64,000 bases of DNA from Alkalihalobacillus sp. CinArs1 (GCF_947387515.1 NZ_CANDOB010000001.1:1426001-1490000), one strand, 5' to 3'; shown: positions 9,122-17,453, counted from the first letter of the stretch. Program-made: numbers and translations. The notes: generated by a model not told the origin, from the sequence alone.

Positions 9122-9497
9122 ATTAACTTAGGTGGTTTCCATACAAAAGGGAGTCAAGCAGCTCAGATGTGTAGCGGGTTTGAAGTACGTGTCTTTAGTC
9201 ATATTTCTTATTGGAATTGCTGGCGTTGATGATTTCATGATTTCACCTGGTGGGTAATCGCAGGTTTCGATGGAGAGTTGCACATGGTTCGTCATGAGGC
9301 AGTATACGTGTAACGGAAAGCGGTAAAAACTTAGAAACTTTGTAAATCCTTCCACTTGTTAGACTGATACTTTTCGATTCCTTCGGCAATCGATATGATC
9401 CTTCGCCTCCTGGAAATCGAGTCATTCGAAATGCGGTTTTAAGAGAGGAAGATGGGGATTTTATACTATTGCGTGGTCGATAGTTGTAGTATATCAC
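9122..9497 (-). pseudogene. Decayed REP-associated tyrosine transposase (RAYT, IS200-like)
   Basis: Two frames of the minus strand give pieces of a TnpA-REP-type protein. The clearest is PLHVYCLMTNHVQLSIET (about 9270-9330), the family's YCLMTNHVHLLIET region, in which the second metal-binding His of the HUH pair has become Gln. The N-terminal half is in a different frame and the C-terminal part, including the rest of the catalytic domain, is missing or unrecognisable. The intact family is about 200-300 residues. A hairpin of the REP type lies upstream at 9561-9586, consistent with a former RAYT/REP unit. Confidence 0.7.
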
Positions 9498-9522
9498 TTT
9501 CTATAATTTGGGAATAGTAAAA

Positions 9523-9550
9523 TTTTAAAATATTTGGAAATATTTTAAAA
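9523..9550. repeat. Perfect 13-bp AT-rich palindrome
   Basis: TTTTAAAATATTT and AAATATTTTAAAA are exact inverted copies separated by GG. It lies between the transposase remnant and the REP-like hairpin; it may be part of the old element or a transcriptional boundary. Confidence 0.6.
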
Positions 9551-9560
9551 AAGAATGGAA

Positions 9561-9586
9561 AGGGAGTCAGATACGCATCTGACCCC
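9561..9586 (-). terminator. GTCAGAT hairpin: REP-like element acting as amylase terminator
   Basis: GGGAGTCAGAT and ATCTGACCCCC pair around ACGC. On the minus strand it follows the amylase stop codon by about 14 bases and is trailed by TTTCCATTCTTTTTT, so it should terminate the amylase transcript. The GGGTCAGA...TCTGACyCC composition is typical of REP sequences accompanying RAYT transposases, whose remnant is next door. Confidence 0.65.
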
Positions 9587-9600
9587 CCTCGAAAACTTAT

Positions 9601-12600
9601 TTACTGTTCTATCATTTCCCTCACGACTTCTTCGCTTACTGCGCCTGTTCCCCCTAGTATTGTAAACTCATTTGCTTCCAAATCTTTAATCGCTTGCCCG
9701 GTAGATTGTGGTAGTTTGTTAGGTTGAACCAGGAGCATCGCTGCATCTTGTTTTGCTGCAAGTACTGATCCAGCTAGTGCATCTGCAAAATCCATTCCTG
9801 TTGCGATAAACACATGCTGTGATGGATTCAGTTCAGTTGCTACTGCAGCTGCTGTACCAAAACGATCTTTACCAGATACACGTTTAGGTTCAGGTAGTTT
9901 AGAAAGAACGCTCTCGCCGACTACCCCAGAACCTCCAACTACAATCGAAGTGTTCATAGAATCGAGCGCTTTTTGTGTAGCGGATGGTACTTTGTCTTTT
10001 AATGTGAACAGGATTGGGTTCCCGTGTTCTGCTGCATACGACGCTGCAGACAATGCATCTGGGAAATCTAGACCATTCACAACAACAGCTTGATCAGCTG
10101 CTCCCATACGGGCTGAAATATTTGCTGCAGTTTCAAAACGATCCTTTCCGCTGATGCGGTCTACTTTCACATTAAGACCTCGAAGTTCGTATGCAACGTA
10201 ATCGGATACTGCACCTTTCCCACCAAGAATGATGACTTTCTTAGCTTTCAGGCGTTTGATTTCTTCTTTTACAACGTTTGTTAAGCGATCCTTTCCAGTT
10301 AATAAGATCGGGGCATCTAGTTTGTAAGCATACGGACCACCTGCAAGCGCATCTGCGAAGTCGGTTCCGTTAGCTAAAACAACTGTATCTGCTTGATCCC
10401 AGCCTTTCTTTGAGATCTCAACAGCTGTTGAGTAGCGGTCTTTTCCGAACAAACGGTCTGGCTCTGCCAGCTCCCCTCCGCCCGATGTAACCGTCCACGT
10501 GTATTCTTTCGTGTTCTTCGCGATCGCGCCACCATCATTGTTAAAGATCTCAGACTTGTTCTCTTCCGATGGTTCAATCGTGATTGGGATGTTGTTTTCA
10601 CCATTTTCAAGTTTCACTTCATGGCTGAACGACATATCGTCATTCACTGTTACATTTTCACCATTAATCGTTAGAACGCCTTCTTTGATCGCATTTCCTT
10701 TGAACGTGACGGTGTCACCATCTACTTTTGCACCGTTTTCTGGTGCATCGACAACGACCGGCATGTCGATCCATCGAAGAATTTCATCTTCAACGACCAT
10801 CTTGTTGCCACCTTGATTAGTGACAGTGATGCTTAAATCCGTCCCGATCGCACCATAACCATAGTAACTAACGTCGTCGTCCGTCTTATCAGAACGTGTA
10901 TGATCCGCTAGACCTTCTTGATCCCACGATTCACCTTTCGCGTACTTGTACGTTAAGATCGTGCCTTCAGGGAATGTTTTGGTAAGTTCCCAATCAGCTG
11001 TAACCGCTCCGTTACGTGACATTTCCCACGCACTCGTGCTCCATCCGTTCTCACTGCCTGGCATCGTAACCTTCGCGCTTAGCGGCGTGTAATCCGGAGC
11101 ATGAACTTTGAACGTCACATCGACCATTACGATATCTGGTGTAATCGTTACGGCATTCGAAACCGTTTTGTTTCCTGAGCGGTCGTATGCCACTACTTTA
11201 TACTCATACGTTTTACCATTCTCAACTGCAAAATCTGTGTAGCTTACTTTTTCTGCATCATTCAGTCTCTCGATGATGTTACCATCTCTTTCGATGGCAA
11301 AAAGATAAGGGTCGTCTGCGCCATTGAGGCTCCAGTTCAACGTGACCTGTCCAGACTCTTTTAGCGGTTCTTCAAGCGTAACTGACTCAGCAGGCGCTTT
11401 TGTATCATCCTGGTTTTGCGACAACGTCACTTCTTCTACGTTCGTCGATTTCCACGTTTCACCACGATCTGTTGAAAATACAAGGCGGTATTGGTATGTT
11501 CCAGTTTCAATCGGGCGGAAGTCAGCCGTGAATAGGTTATATGCGTTTCCGTCCCCACTTTGTCCTTTATAGGTCGCTTTTGAATCAGTCCAGTCGCCGT
11601 CTTGCTTGACCTGTAACATCGCCGTCAAGCCTTGAGCTAAACCTGATTCAGTCGCGCCGTCAATTTTCACTCCTGCTTCGATCTTAAATGTGTTGGAAAG
11701 ATCGAGCACACCGTCTTCGATTTTATTAACATCTGTCAGATCATAGCTTCCATCTTTCCACTCATAGTGCGGAACTGCTGCTTTCGTTGTTTCAGTTAAA
11801 GGTGATTCATTTCCTTCACCATCTACTGCCGTCACAGCAAAGTAGTACGACTGACCATTTGTTAATCCATCGATGACGATCGATGTTTTATCTGTCGTCC
11901 CCACTTCTTCGAACATCGCACCTTGTAAAGTAGATCGATAGACTTTGTACTGCGCTGCGTCCCCCGTCCAGCTAAGCTCTACACTTCCTTCTAAAGCTTT
12001 CGCATTAAGGTCACTTACTGTTTTTGGAAGCTCAAAGTTCTGGCCGCCATCAGCGATCAGCATGCGTCCTGTCATCGCAGGTACAGTCACGCTCATCTTG
12101 CCGCTTTTTACAGCTGTACTGTAGTCCTTCGCAAGTCCGTCGGTGAACGAAATGTTGTTCTTTACGATACCTTCTACGTCTAACTCAACTGTTTTGTTAT
12201 CGTTTCCGCGATTCACCGCGACCACTGCTGCACCGTCTTCATTCGTACGGGCATAAACATATACATCGCCATCAGCATGTAACGTTTTTAGATCTCCATA
12301 TGCGAGTAGATCGGCATTCTCTGACCTTACCTCACCAGCACTTTGATAGTGCTTCACTAACGCTTCGTTTTCTTCACCCCATGGATACGTGCGGCGATCG
12401 TCAGGGTCTTTAGATCCTGTTACTCCCGCTTCATCACCATAGTAGATCGTCGGCGCGCCTGGGTACCCCATCTGAAGCACTGCCGCTAGCTTGAGTCGCT
12501 TTACCCCAAGCTCATGATTATAGTTCGGATCGAATTCAGCACGCTCATACGTGTCTGTCCCACCACCGAGGATATACACAGCACGAGGCGTGTCATGAGA

Positions 12601-15126
12601 TCCCATCAAGTTCATGAGAGCACGGAACGCTTCATCAGGATAGTCCTCCTGCACAGCCTTCAGCTTCTCATCTGCACTCGCAGCGTTACCATTTTTCAAG
12701 AAGTCTAAAATCGCTCCTTCAAAACGATAGTTCATAACCGAATCATACTGATCTCCAAGAAAATACTTAGACGCATCATCCCAGATTTCTCCGAGAATCA
12801 ATGGTTCTTCTCCTTCTTTAAGCGTTGCACCCGCGCCTGCAATGCTGTCTGATTTCAGCTCATCGCGGAATTCACGCCAGAACTCCATGTCCACTTCGTT
12901 CGCTACATCGAGTCTCCACCCGGATGCACCGTTTGTGATCCAGCTTTTCGCTGCTGAATCGTCGTCATACATGATGTAATCCGAGAATTTCTGGTTGTTA
13001 AGTTCACTCGCATAATCGACGGCATCGCCCTCGATGCTTTTAATTTCAGGAAGCGAGTCATAGCCCCACCACGCCTGATAATCGTAGCGTTCGTTTCCGT
13101 TCTCATCCGTCACGATTTCATTTTTAATATTAAACCAGTTGTGAAAACCATATTCATCATTGAATGTCTGGCCATTTTCTTCAAGCTGTTTACGTGCTTC
13201 TTTTTTCGCATCTTCTTCAGACAGTCCCTTATCATTCATAAGATCATAGATTAGAGACCAATACTCGTACGCGCCAACAACGTCATATTTTCCGTAACGA
13301 TCAAAATAGATCGAATCATCACCTACGTGGTTAAACACCCCGTCCATGATCAGATGCATGTCGCGCTTCTCAAGCTCTTTTGTGAATGCCTCAAATTCTT
13401 CAGGTGTACCGAACAATGGGTCGATATCCTTCCAATCCGTTGCATCGTATTTATGGTTCGATGCAGCTTCTGCGATCGGATTGAGGTAAATCGTATTAAC
13501 ACCTAACGATTCGATGTAATCTAGCTTTTCATGAATCCCTTTCACGTCACCGCCAAAGAAATCATTGCTCCAGATTCCATCGCCTTCATATCCAGAACGA
13601 TCAGCTAATCTCGGATTATCAGGTAGCTCATCCCATTCTTTATGTTCGATCGGCTCATCACCACGTGCATATTTCTTTGCATCATCGTTCTTCTCATTTC
13701 CGTTATAAAAACGATCAGGGAAAATTTGATATACGACTGCTTCCTTCATCCAATCAGGCGTTTTGAAGCCAGGGTCAAACACAGTTAGTTGATACAGTTC
13801 TGCGTTTGCATCGGTCGCTTTTCCTTTCGATCCCTGCTGTGTATCTTCACCATACTCAGCTTTTGCCGCACCATCACGTACAATAAACTTGTAGCCATAA
13901 AGACCTTTGACTTCTGGCTTTACGTCTGCCTCAAAAAAGTCCATTCCGTCAGAAGTCGCCGCTTTTTCCATCGGAACAAGCTTACTTGTACCCGTATTTT
14001 GATTCTTGATATACAATTCTGCTTTTGTTAGATCATCCTTTTTGGCTGAAAGACGAAGCGTAACGGTTTCGCCTTCCTTTACAGCACCAAACGGAGCTCG
14101 GTATGTTTCTTCCCAGGAGTTATGTAGAAGTTTTTCTTTGTTGATCGCTCCATCAGAACCCTCAGGGCTATAATCAGAACTAACATTTTTCGTTTCAGCG
14201 TTAAATTGGAACGTGATCGTTGCATCAGCAATAACGTTTAGTGCAACGTTATTCGAAGGATACTCTTCGCCCCAGTCGCTTCCTAACACAACTTTGTATT
14301 CATAGTTTCCTTTTGGAACATCTGCAGTGTATGTGTAAATGTTATCGAAATTATCATCGGTGAATAACGCAGTCGATGTTTTCGGACTCCACTCATCTCC
14401 AGCATCGATCGCAGGCTGGATAGAACCTACTAATCTCGGTTGTTTTTCATCGGAAATCTTACTGTAAAAAGTGGAATCTGCTATTGCATGCGTACCATCA
14501 TGGTAATAGAACGTTACTTTCGATGCTTCAGAAAGCTCTAGCGGAATGTTTCCTCCATCTTTCCCATAGCTCTCCCCCCAAGATTGATTGATCGCAATCT
14601 TGTATTCATACTTACCAGCAGGAAGCTCTGCCGTAAATTCATAGAATCCATCCCCTTTGTCTTCCATGATCGTTTCAGATGCATCAGGCTTCCAATCCGC
14701 TTCTACACCTAGCTCATCTTGGAGATCACCGACTAGTGTAACGGTACGTTTCGCATCCACATCGCCGATTTGAAATTCGCTGTTCTCTCCTCCATTAGAA
14801 TTGAGAGGATCCTTCATCCATTCGCCATCGACGATAAACTTGTACTGGTGCATTCCGTTCGATAGATCATCGACTTTAAGGCTCCAGACATCTCCCTCAC
14901 CTTTCGTCATCTCAAGAGCGCCGTTTTCCCAATCTGTAAAATCACCAGCGACTTTGACAGACGTCTTGCTACCGTCTCCCTGATAGTTGAACGTTGCGCT
15001 CGATCCTTCGATTACCGGACTCGTAAGCGTTGCAGCTTCGACACCCGGCATTGCTCCGGCCAGCAACTGCAACACGAGTACGATTGCTAGCGACAAAGAA
15101 AGCCGTTTTCGATTACGCCGTTTCAT
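9601..15126 (-). CDS. Giant secreted GH13 alpha-amylase/pullulanase-type enzyme with three CWB2 repeats
   Basis: 1841-residue surface enzyme for starch or related alpha-glucans. Signal peptide to about residue 31 (PGVEA). Several starch-binding or E-set modules precede the catalytic domain (about 34-450; VAGDFTDWE, then two modules with KYEYKIAINQSWGE-like ends). The GH13 barrel starts near VVYQIFPDRFYNG (about 462) with DGVFNHVG (region I, about 595), GWRLDVANE (region II, nucleophile Asp, about 737), LGEIWDD (region III, acid Glu, about 779) and MGSHDTPR (region IV, about 845). Two FN3-like domains with a binding module between them, a CBM20-like module (about 1330-1450) and a glucodextranase-type Ig-like module follow, then three CWB2 repeats (from about 1566). 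Start ATG has AAAGGGGG 7 bases upstream. Three CcpA/LacI-type sites in the leader point to carbon control. The CBM34-like N-terminus suggests the neopullulanase branch, but exact specificity is not decidable by eye. Confidence 0.92.
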   Translation of the reverse strand: MKRRNRKRLSLSLAIVLVLQLLAGAMPGVEAATLTSPVIEGSSATFNYQGDGSKTSVKVAGDFTDWENGALEMTKGEGDVWSLKVDDLSNGMHQYKFIVDGEWMKDPLNSNGGENSEFQIGDVDAKRTVTLVGDLQDELGVEADWKPDASETIMEDKGDGFYEFTAELPAGKYEYKIAINQSWGESYGKDGGNIPLELSEASKVTFYYHDGTHAIADSTFYSKISDEKQPRLVGSIQPAIDAGDEWSPKTSTALFTDDNFDNIYTYTADVPKGNYEYKVVLGSDWGEEYPSNNVALNVIADATITFQFNAETKNVSSDYSPEGSDGAINKEKLLHNSWEETYRAPFGAVKEGETVTLRLSAKKDDLTKAELYIKNQNTGTSKLVPMEKAATSDGMDFFEADVKPEVKGLYGYKFIVRDGAAKAEYGEDTQQGSKGKATDANAELYQLTVFDPGFKTPDWMKEAVVYQIFPDRFYNGNEKNDDAKKYARGDEPIEHKEWDELPDNPRLADRSGYEGDGIWSNDFFGGDVKGIHEKLDYIESLGVNTIYLNPIAEAASNHKYDATDWKDIDPLFGTPEEFEAFTKELEKRDMHLIMDGVFNHVGDDSIYFDRYGKYDVVGAYEYWSLIYDLMNDKGLSEEDAKKEARKQLEENGQTFNDEYGFHNWFNIKNEIVTDENGNERYDYQAWWGYDSLPEIKSIEGDAVDYASELNNQKFSDYIMYDDDSAAKSWITNGASGWRLDVANEVDMEFWREFRDELKSDSIAGAGATLKEGEEPLILGEIWDDASKYFLGDQYDSVMNYRFEGAILDFLKNGNAASADEKLKAVQEDYPDEAFRALMNLMGSHDTPRAVYILGGGTDTYERAEFDPNYNHELGVKRLKLAAVLQMGYPGAPTIYYGDEAGVTGSKDPDDRRTYPWGEENEALVKHYQSAGEVRSENADLLAYGDLKTLHADGDVYVYARTNEDGAAVVAVNRGNDNKTVELDVEGIVKNNISFTDGLAKDYSTAVKSGKMSVTVPAMTGRMLIADGGQNFELPKTVSDLNAKALEGSVELSWTGDAAQYKVYRSTLQGAMFEEVGTTDKTSIVIDGLTNGQSYYFAVTAVDGEGNESPLTETTKAAVPHYEWKDGSYDLTDVNKIEDGVLDLSNTFKIEAGVKIDGATESGLAQGLTAMLQVKQDGDWTDSKATYKGQSGDGNAYNLFTADFRPIETGTYQYRLVFSTDRGETWKSTNVEEVTLSQNQDDTKAPAESVTLEEPLKESGQVTLNWSLNGADDPYLFAIERDGNIIERLNDAEKVSYTDFAVENGKTYEYKVVAYDRSGNKTVSNAVTITPDIVMVDVTFKVHAPDYTPLSAKVTMPGSENGWSTSAWEMSRNGAVTADWELTKTFPEGTILTYKYAKGESWDQEGLADHTRSDKTDDDVSYYGYGAIGTDLSITVTNQGGNKMVVEDEILRWIDMPVVVDAPENGAKVDGDTVTFKGNAIKEGVLTINGENVTVNDDMSFSHEVKLENGENNIPITIEPSEENKSEIFNNDGGAIAKNTKEYTWTVTSGGGELAEPDRLFGKDRYSTAVEISKKGWDQADTVVLANGTDFADALAGGPYAYKLDAPILLTGKDRLTNVVKEEIKRLKAKKVIILGGKGAVSDYVAYELRGLNVKVDRISGKDRFETAANISARMGAADQAVVVNGLDFPDALSAASYAAEHGNPILFTLKDKVPSATQKALDSMNTSIVVGGSGVVGESVLSKLPEPKRVSGKDRFGTAAAVATELNPSQHVFIATGMDFADALAGSVLAAKQDAAMLLVQPNKLPQSTGQAIKDLEANEFTILGGTGAVSEEVVREMIEQ

Positions 15127-15159
15127 CGATATCCCCCTTTAATTTGAATATACAGTTTG

Positions 15160-15173
15160 TGAAACCGTTTGCA
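15160..15173 (-). promoter_or_regulatory. cre-like site 1 upstream of the amylase
   Basis: TGAAACCGTTTGCA matches 13 of 14 positions of the CcpA consensus TGWAANCGNTNWCA. It lies 34-47 bases before the start codon, a position suited to repression. Confidence 0.7.
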
Positions 15174-15185
15174 CAAAAACGTTAG

Positions 15186-15199
15186 TGAAATCGATTGCG
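15186..15199 (-). promoter_or_regulatory. cre-like site 2 upstream of the amylase
   Basis: TGAAATCGATTGCG matches 12 of 14 consensus positions. It may equally bind a LacI-family maltose regulator. Confidence 0.5.
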
Positions 15200-15230
15200 C
15201 AAAGTTGCACAAAAACCATCTCACTAAATA

Positions 15231-15244
15231 AGCAAACGCTTTCA
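15231..15244 (-). promoter_or_regulatory. cre-like site 3 upstream of the amylase
   Basis: On the minus strand TGAAAGCGTTTGCT, 12 of 14 matches to the CcpA consensus and also close to MalR-type operators (GCAAACGCTTTCA read on plus). Confidence 0.5.
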
Positions 15245-15297
15245 AACTTATGATGCCACAGGTTTGGCAGGTAATCAACTCCTTTTGGTTAAATGTG

Positions 15298-15684
15298 CTA
15301 ATTTTCATACATTTCGATAGGTAATTCGTCTGGATCTTGAAAAAAGGTGAACCGCTTCCCTGTTAACTCGTCTACTCTAATTTCTTCAACGCTAGTGACA
15401 CCTTTCCTTCTAAGCTCCTGTGCAGCCCATTCGATGTCGTCCACTTCAAATGCAATATGCCGAAGTCCACGTGCTTCCGGATAGCTTGGGCGCAGAGGAG
15501 CGGAATTGAAGGAGAACAGTTCGATTCGCGTATGCTCTCCAACCGCTAGATCAAGTTTGTATGACTCTCTTTCGTTCCGGTACGTTTCTTCTAATACCGT
15601 TAATCCCAGTACATTCACATAAAAATCTTTCGAGCGTTGATAATCTGAACATATGATGGCAACATGGTGTACCTTTTTAAACAT
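15298..15684 (-). CDS. VOC/glyoxalase-family metalloprotein (YwbC-like)
   Basis: 128 residues, a full single vicinal-oxygen-chelate unit pair. Likely metal ligands: His in KVHHVAI (about 6-7), Glu in TRIELFSF (about 55), His in LRHIAFEVDD (about 75) and Glu in PIEMYE at the C-terminus. The C-terminal FFQDPDELPIEMYE is typical of Bacillus YwbC/GloA-like proteins, which include lactoylglutathione-lyase-like and bacillithiol-linked enzymes; the substrate is not shown here. It lies between the amylase leader and the SDR gene, 49 bases downstream of the latter, and may be cotranscribed with it. Confidence 0.85.
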   Translation of the reverse strand: MFKKVHHVAIICSDYQRSKDFYVNVLGLTVLEETYRNERESYKLDLAVGEHTRIELFSFNSAPLRPSYPEARGLRHIAFEVDDIEWAAQELRRKGVTSVEEIRVDELTGKRFTFFQDPDELPIEMYEN

Positions 15685-15733
15685 CTTCGATCACCTCTAT
15701 ACTAACTTAGCGACGGTTCGTTCTTACGTCAAG

Positions 15734-16501
15734 CTACAGAAGTGACTCCGCTCCATCAACGTACATCGCTGTTCCCGTCACATGACTGGATGCATCTGAA
15801 ATGAGAAAATAAACGACATCAGCGACTTGTTCAGGCTTTCCTGCTTTTTCTTCTAACGGGTGGCTACCTTCTGGATACTCTACAGGTATTTCAATTTCTT
15901 TAACACTTTCCTTTTGATCCGTATTTTCATCGATATTGGTTTCGATCGCTCCAGGACAAATCGCGTTCACTCTTATGTTATAGTTCGCTAGTTCAAGCGC
16001 AGCCATCTTCATAAACGCAACTTGCCCTGCCTTCGATGTGCTGTATGCAGACATCCCGAAGTTCGAGAACGTTCGATTTCCATTGATCGAACTTGTGATG
16101 ACCATACTCCCTCCGTGCTTCTTCATATATGGAACAGTATGCTTCACCATGAGAAACGTACTTCTCAAGTTCGTTTGAATCGTTTGATCCCAATTGTCTA
16201 CACTCATTTCTTCAATCGGTTGAAGCGTCCCGTTGATTCCAGCATTGTTAAAGAGATAATCGATCGCACCAGTTTTTTCGCTTACTTCTTGAAGCTTACT
16301 GACAACCTGGTCTTCATCAGACACATCGACTTCATATGCGAACGCCTCACCGCCTAGGGAGATGATCTCCTCTTTTACTTCTTCTGCACGACTTTCTTCT
16401 ACATCGAACAAACAAACTGTGATGCCTTCCTTTGCGAACCGCTTTGCAGCTGCTGCTCCAATACCAGATCCGCCACCTGTAATCACCGCAATTTTCTTCA
16501 T
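15734..16501 (-). CDS. Short-chain dehydrogenase/reductase (SDR)
   Basis: Classical NAD(P)-dependent SDR of 255 residues. I choose the ATG at 16501 rather than a farther in-frame start because GAGGAGGG lies 7 bases upstream and the protein then begins with the Rossmann strand (KKIAVITGGGSGIGAA). The NNAG motif, the catalytic Ser in VITSSINGNR, YSTSKAG (Tyr-x-x-x-Lys) and a CPGAIET loop are present; the C-terminus GTAMYVDGAESLL is typical of the family. An acidic residue after the second strand (CLFDVEE) suggests NAD preference. Substrate unknown. Confidence 0.9.
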   Translation of the reverse strand: MKKIAVITGGGSGIGAAAAKRFAKEGITVCLFDVEESRAEEVKEEIISLGGEAFAYEVDVSDEDQVVSKLQEVSEKTGAIDYLFNNAGINGTLQPIEEMSVDNWDQTIQTNLRSTFLMVKHTVPYMKKHGGSMVITSSINGNRTFSNFGMSAYSTSKAGQVAFMKMAALELANYNIRVNAICPGAIETNIDENTDQKESVKEIEIPVEYPEGSHPLEEKAGKPEQVADVVYFLISDASSHVTGTAMYVDGAESLL

Positions 16502-16833
16502 GAATTTCCCTCCTCGTCTTCCTTCTATACCCATTCTTTCGGTGGGTCAGTCTAAAAACATCACTAGTGTTCTTTCGTGTTTCAACGGTACTTTTTAAGA
16601 AATGACAAAAAAAGTTGTTTTAGCTTTCAAAAAACAACAAATTTCTTACCATTTTCGGACTATGATAGATGTATAACATCATTCGTTTACATAGGTCTAA
16701 AGTATCAGGTATCCTCCAGAAAAAAGGCACCCTACTTTGAAAGAAGTAGATCGCAAAGTTATCAGATCTAAGGGAGGCGTAAGATGTTTCCTAAGATGGC
16801 TGAACTACCTGGGAACATAGAGGAGGAGTGAGG
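16502..16833. other. Gap of 332 bases: SDR leader, AT-rich promoter zone and riboswitch
   Basis: Holds the SDR ribosome binding site, an inverted repeat (GTTGTTTT/AAAACAAC region near 16613-16637), a promoter-like AT-rich tract and, from about 16690, the riboswitch described separately. Confidence 0.5.
16690..16815 (+). promoter_or_regulatory. Candidate class-I cyclic-di-GMP (GEMM) riboswitch upstream of the SinI/SinR-like genes
   Basis: The layout matches the GEMM-I core. GGCAC (16726-16730) stands where the consensus has GGCAAAC. A 6-bp hairpin CTACTT-TGAAAG-AAGTAG (16732-16749) presents a GAAA tetraloop. ATCGCAAAG (16750-16758) matches the invariant GACGCAAAG. CAGATCTAAGG (16763-16773) and CCTAAGATGGCTG (16790-16802) form the second helix, with the CTAAGG/CCTAAG tetraloop-receptor-like sides, and ACTACCTGG then matches the GGUUACCG-type closing strand. 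It ends 10 bases before the GAGGAGG ribosome binding site of the SinI-like gene. CAGGTA (16706-16711) can alternatively pair TACCTG (16806-16811), and CCTCC (16713-16717) can pair the ribosome binding site, a plausible expression platform. The identification is by motif only. Confidence 0.68.
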
Positions 16834-16971
16834 ATGGAAACAAGTGAAAAAGTGAGGCTCGATGAGGAATGGGTATTTCTAATTCTTACTGCGAAGGAAT
16901 TAGGATTATCAGTGGAAGAGGTGAAAGCGTTTATTAAAAAGGAGGAAATAGTCAGGGATTCGAAGGAATGA
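16834..16971 (+). CDS. SinI-like anti-repressor, 45 aa
   Basis: Short protein whose core LDEEWVFLILTAKELGLSVE (9-28), followed by EVKAFI, matches the SinI/SinR dimerisation helix-turn-helix (pattern LDxEWxxLIxxAxxxGISxEExxxFL). It ends soon after that hairpin and has no DNA-binding part, the architecture of SinI, which disables SinR by heterodimer formation. Start ATG has AGGAGGAG upstream. It lies between the riboswitch and the SinR-like gene on the same strand, as sinI precedes sinR in Bacillus subtilis. The same C-terminal motif is in the downstream repressor (LDSEWKKLVKEAMNSGVSKE), supporting a partner relation. Confidence 0.82.
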   Translation: METSEKVRLDEEWVFLILTAKELGLSVEEVKAFIKKEEIVRDSKE

Positions 16972-16992
16972 GTGGAGGGCGATTAACGCTTT

Positions 16993-17010
16993 TGTTCTAT
17001 TTACGGAACA
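16993..17010 (+). promoter_or_regulatory. SinR-type operator overlapping the promoter of SinR-like gene 1
   Basis: TGTTC and GAACA face each other across 8 bases. The right part overlaps TTTACG (17000-17005), a -35-like hexamer lying 17 bases before TATAAT at 17023-17028. Repressor binding there would block polymerase; autoregulation is inferred. Confidence 0.65.
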
Positions 17011-17071
17011 TACCCATACTGATATAATATTTAGTAACTGAGTATGATGTTGACGTATGGGAGGGTAAGAC

Positions 17072-17407
17072 ATGATAGGAGAGCAAGTAAAGAAGTATCG
17101 ATTACGTAAAGGCCTCTCACTTTCAGAATTAGCTGAACGCGCTAGTGTAGCAAAATCCTATTTGAGTTCAATCGAACGAAACATACAATCTAACCCTTCT
17201 ATTCAATTTTTGGAGAAGATTTCAGGAGTATTAGATGTTTCCGTAGAGGTACTTCTTCAAGGAGATAACCTCATCCATCAAAGCGAGTTGGATTCAGAGT
17301 GGAAAAAGCTTGTTAAAGAAGCGATGAATTCGGGAGTTAGTAAAGAACAATTCAAAGAATTTCTAGAGTTTAACAAGTGGCGTGCAAAGCAAGGAAGCGA
17401 CAAATAA
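17072..17407 (+). CDS. SinR-like transcriptional repressor 1
   Basis: 111 residues with the SinR domain order. An N-terminal Cro/CI helix-turn-helix (1-65) carries LSLSELAERASVAKSYLSSI and ERNIQSNPSIQFLEKI, nearly the SinR consensus. A C-terminal SinI-like dimerisation hairpin (about 72-103) contains LDSEWKKLVKEAMNSGVSKE then FKEFLEF. In Bacillus SinR represses biofilm matrix and related operons until titrated by SinI. GGGAGGG lies 7 bases before the ATG. It has its own promoter with an operator, downstream of the SinI-like gene. A second close paralogue lies 1 kb away, so this pair could behave like SinR and SlrR. Confidence 0.9.
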   Translation: MIGEQVKKYRLRKGLSLSELAERASVAKSYLSSIERNIQSNPSIQFLEKISGVLDVSVEVLLQGDNLIHQSELDSEWKKLVKEAMNSGVSKEQFKEFLEFNKWRAKQGSDK

Positions 17408-17421
17408 TCGATCTGACACGG

Positions 17422-17446
17422 GAGCCTTAGGTGAAGGCTCTTTTTA
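17422..17446 (+). terminator. Terminator of SinR-like gene 1
   Basis: GAGCCTT and AAGGCTC pair around AGGTG and are followed by five T residues. Confidence 0.8.
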
Positions 17447-17453
17447 TTATGAT

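Larger units (their letters stand above)
8873..9600. other. 728-base gap holding transposase debris and palindromes
   Basis: No intact gene. 8873-9120 shows nothing recognisable; 9122-9497 is a decayed RAYT transposase; 9523-9550 is an AT palindrome and 9561-9586 a REP-like hairpin. Confidence 0.6.

Noticed and set aside
15193-15206. GCGCAAAG in the amylase leader as a second GEMM riboswitch
   Set aside because: It belongs to a cre-like box; no GAAA hairpin or tetraloop-receptor helix accompanies it.
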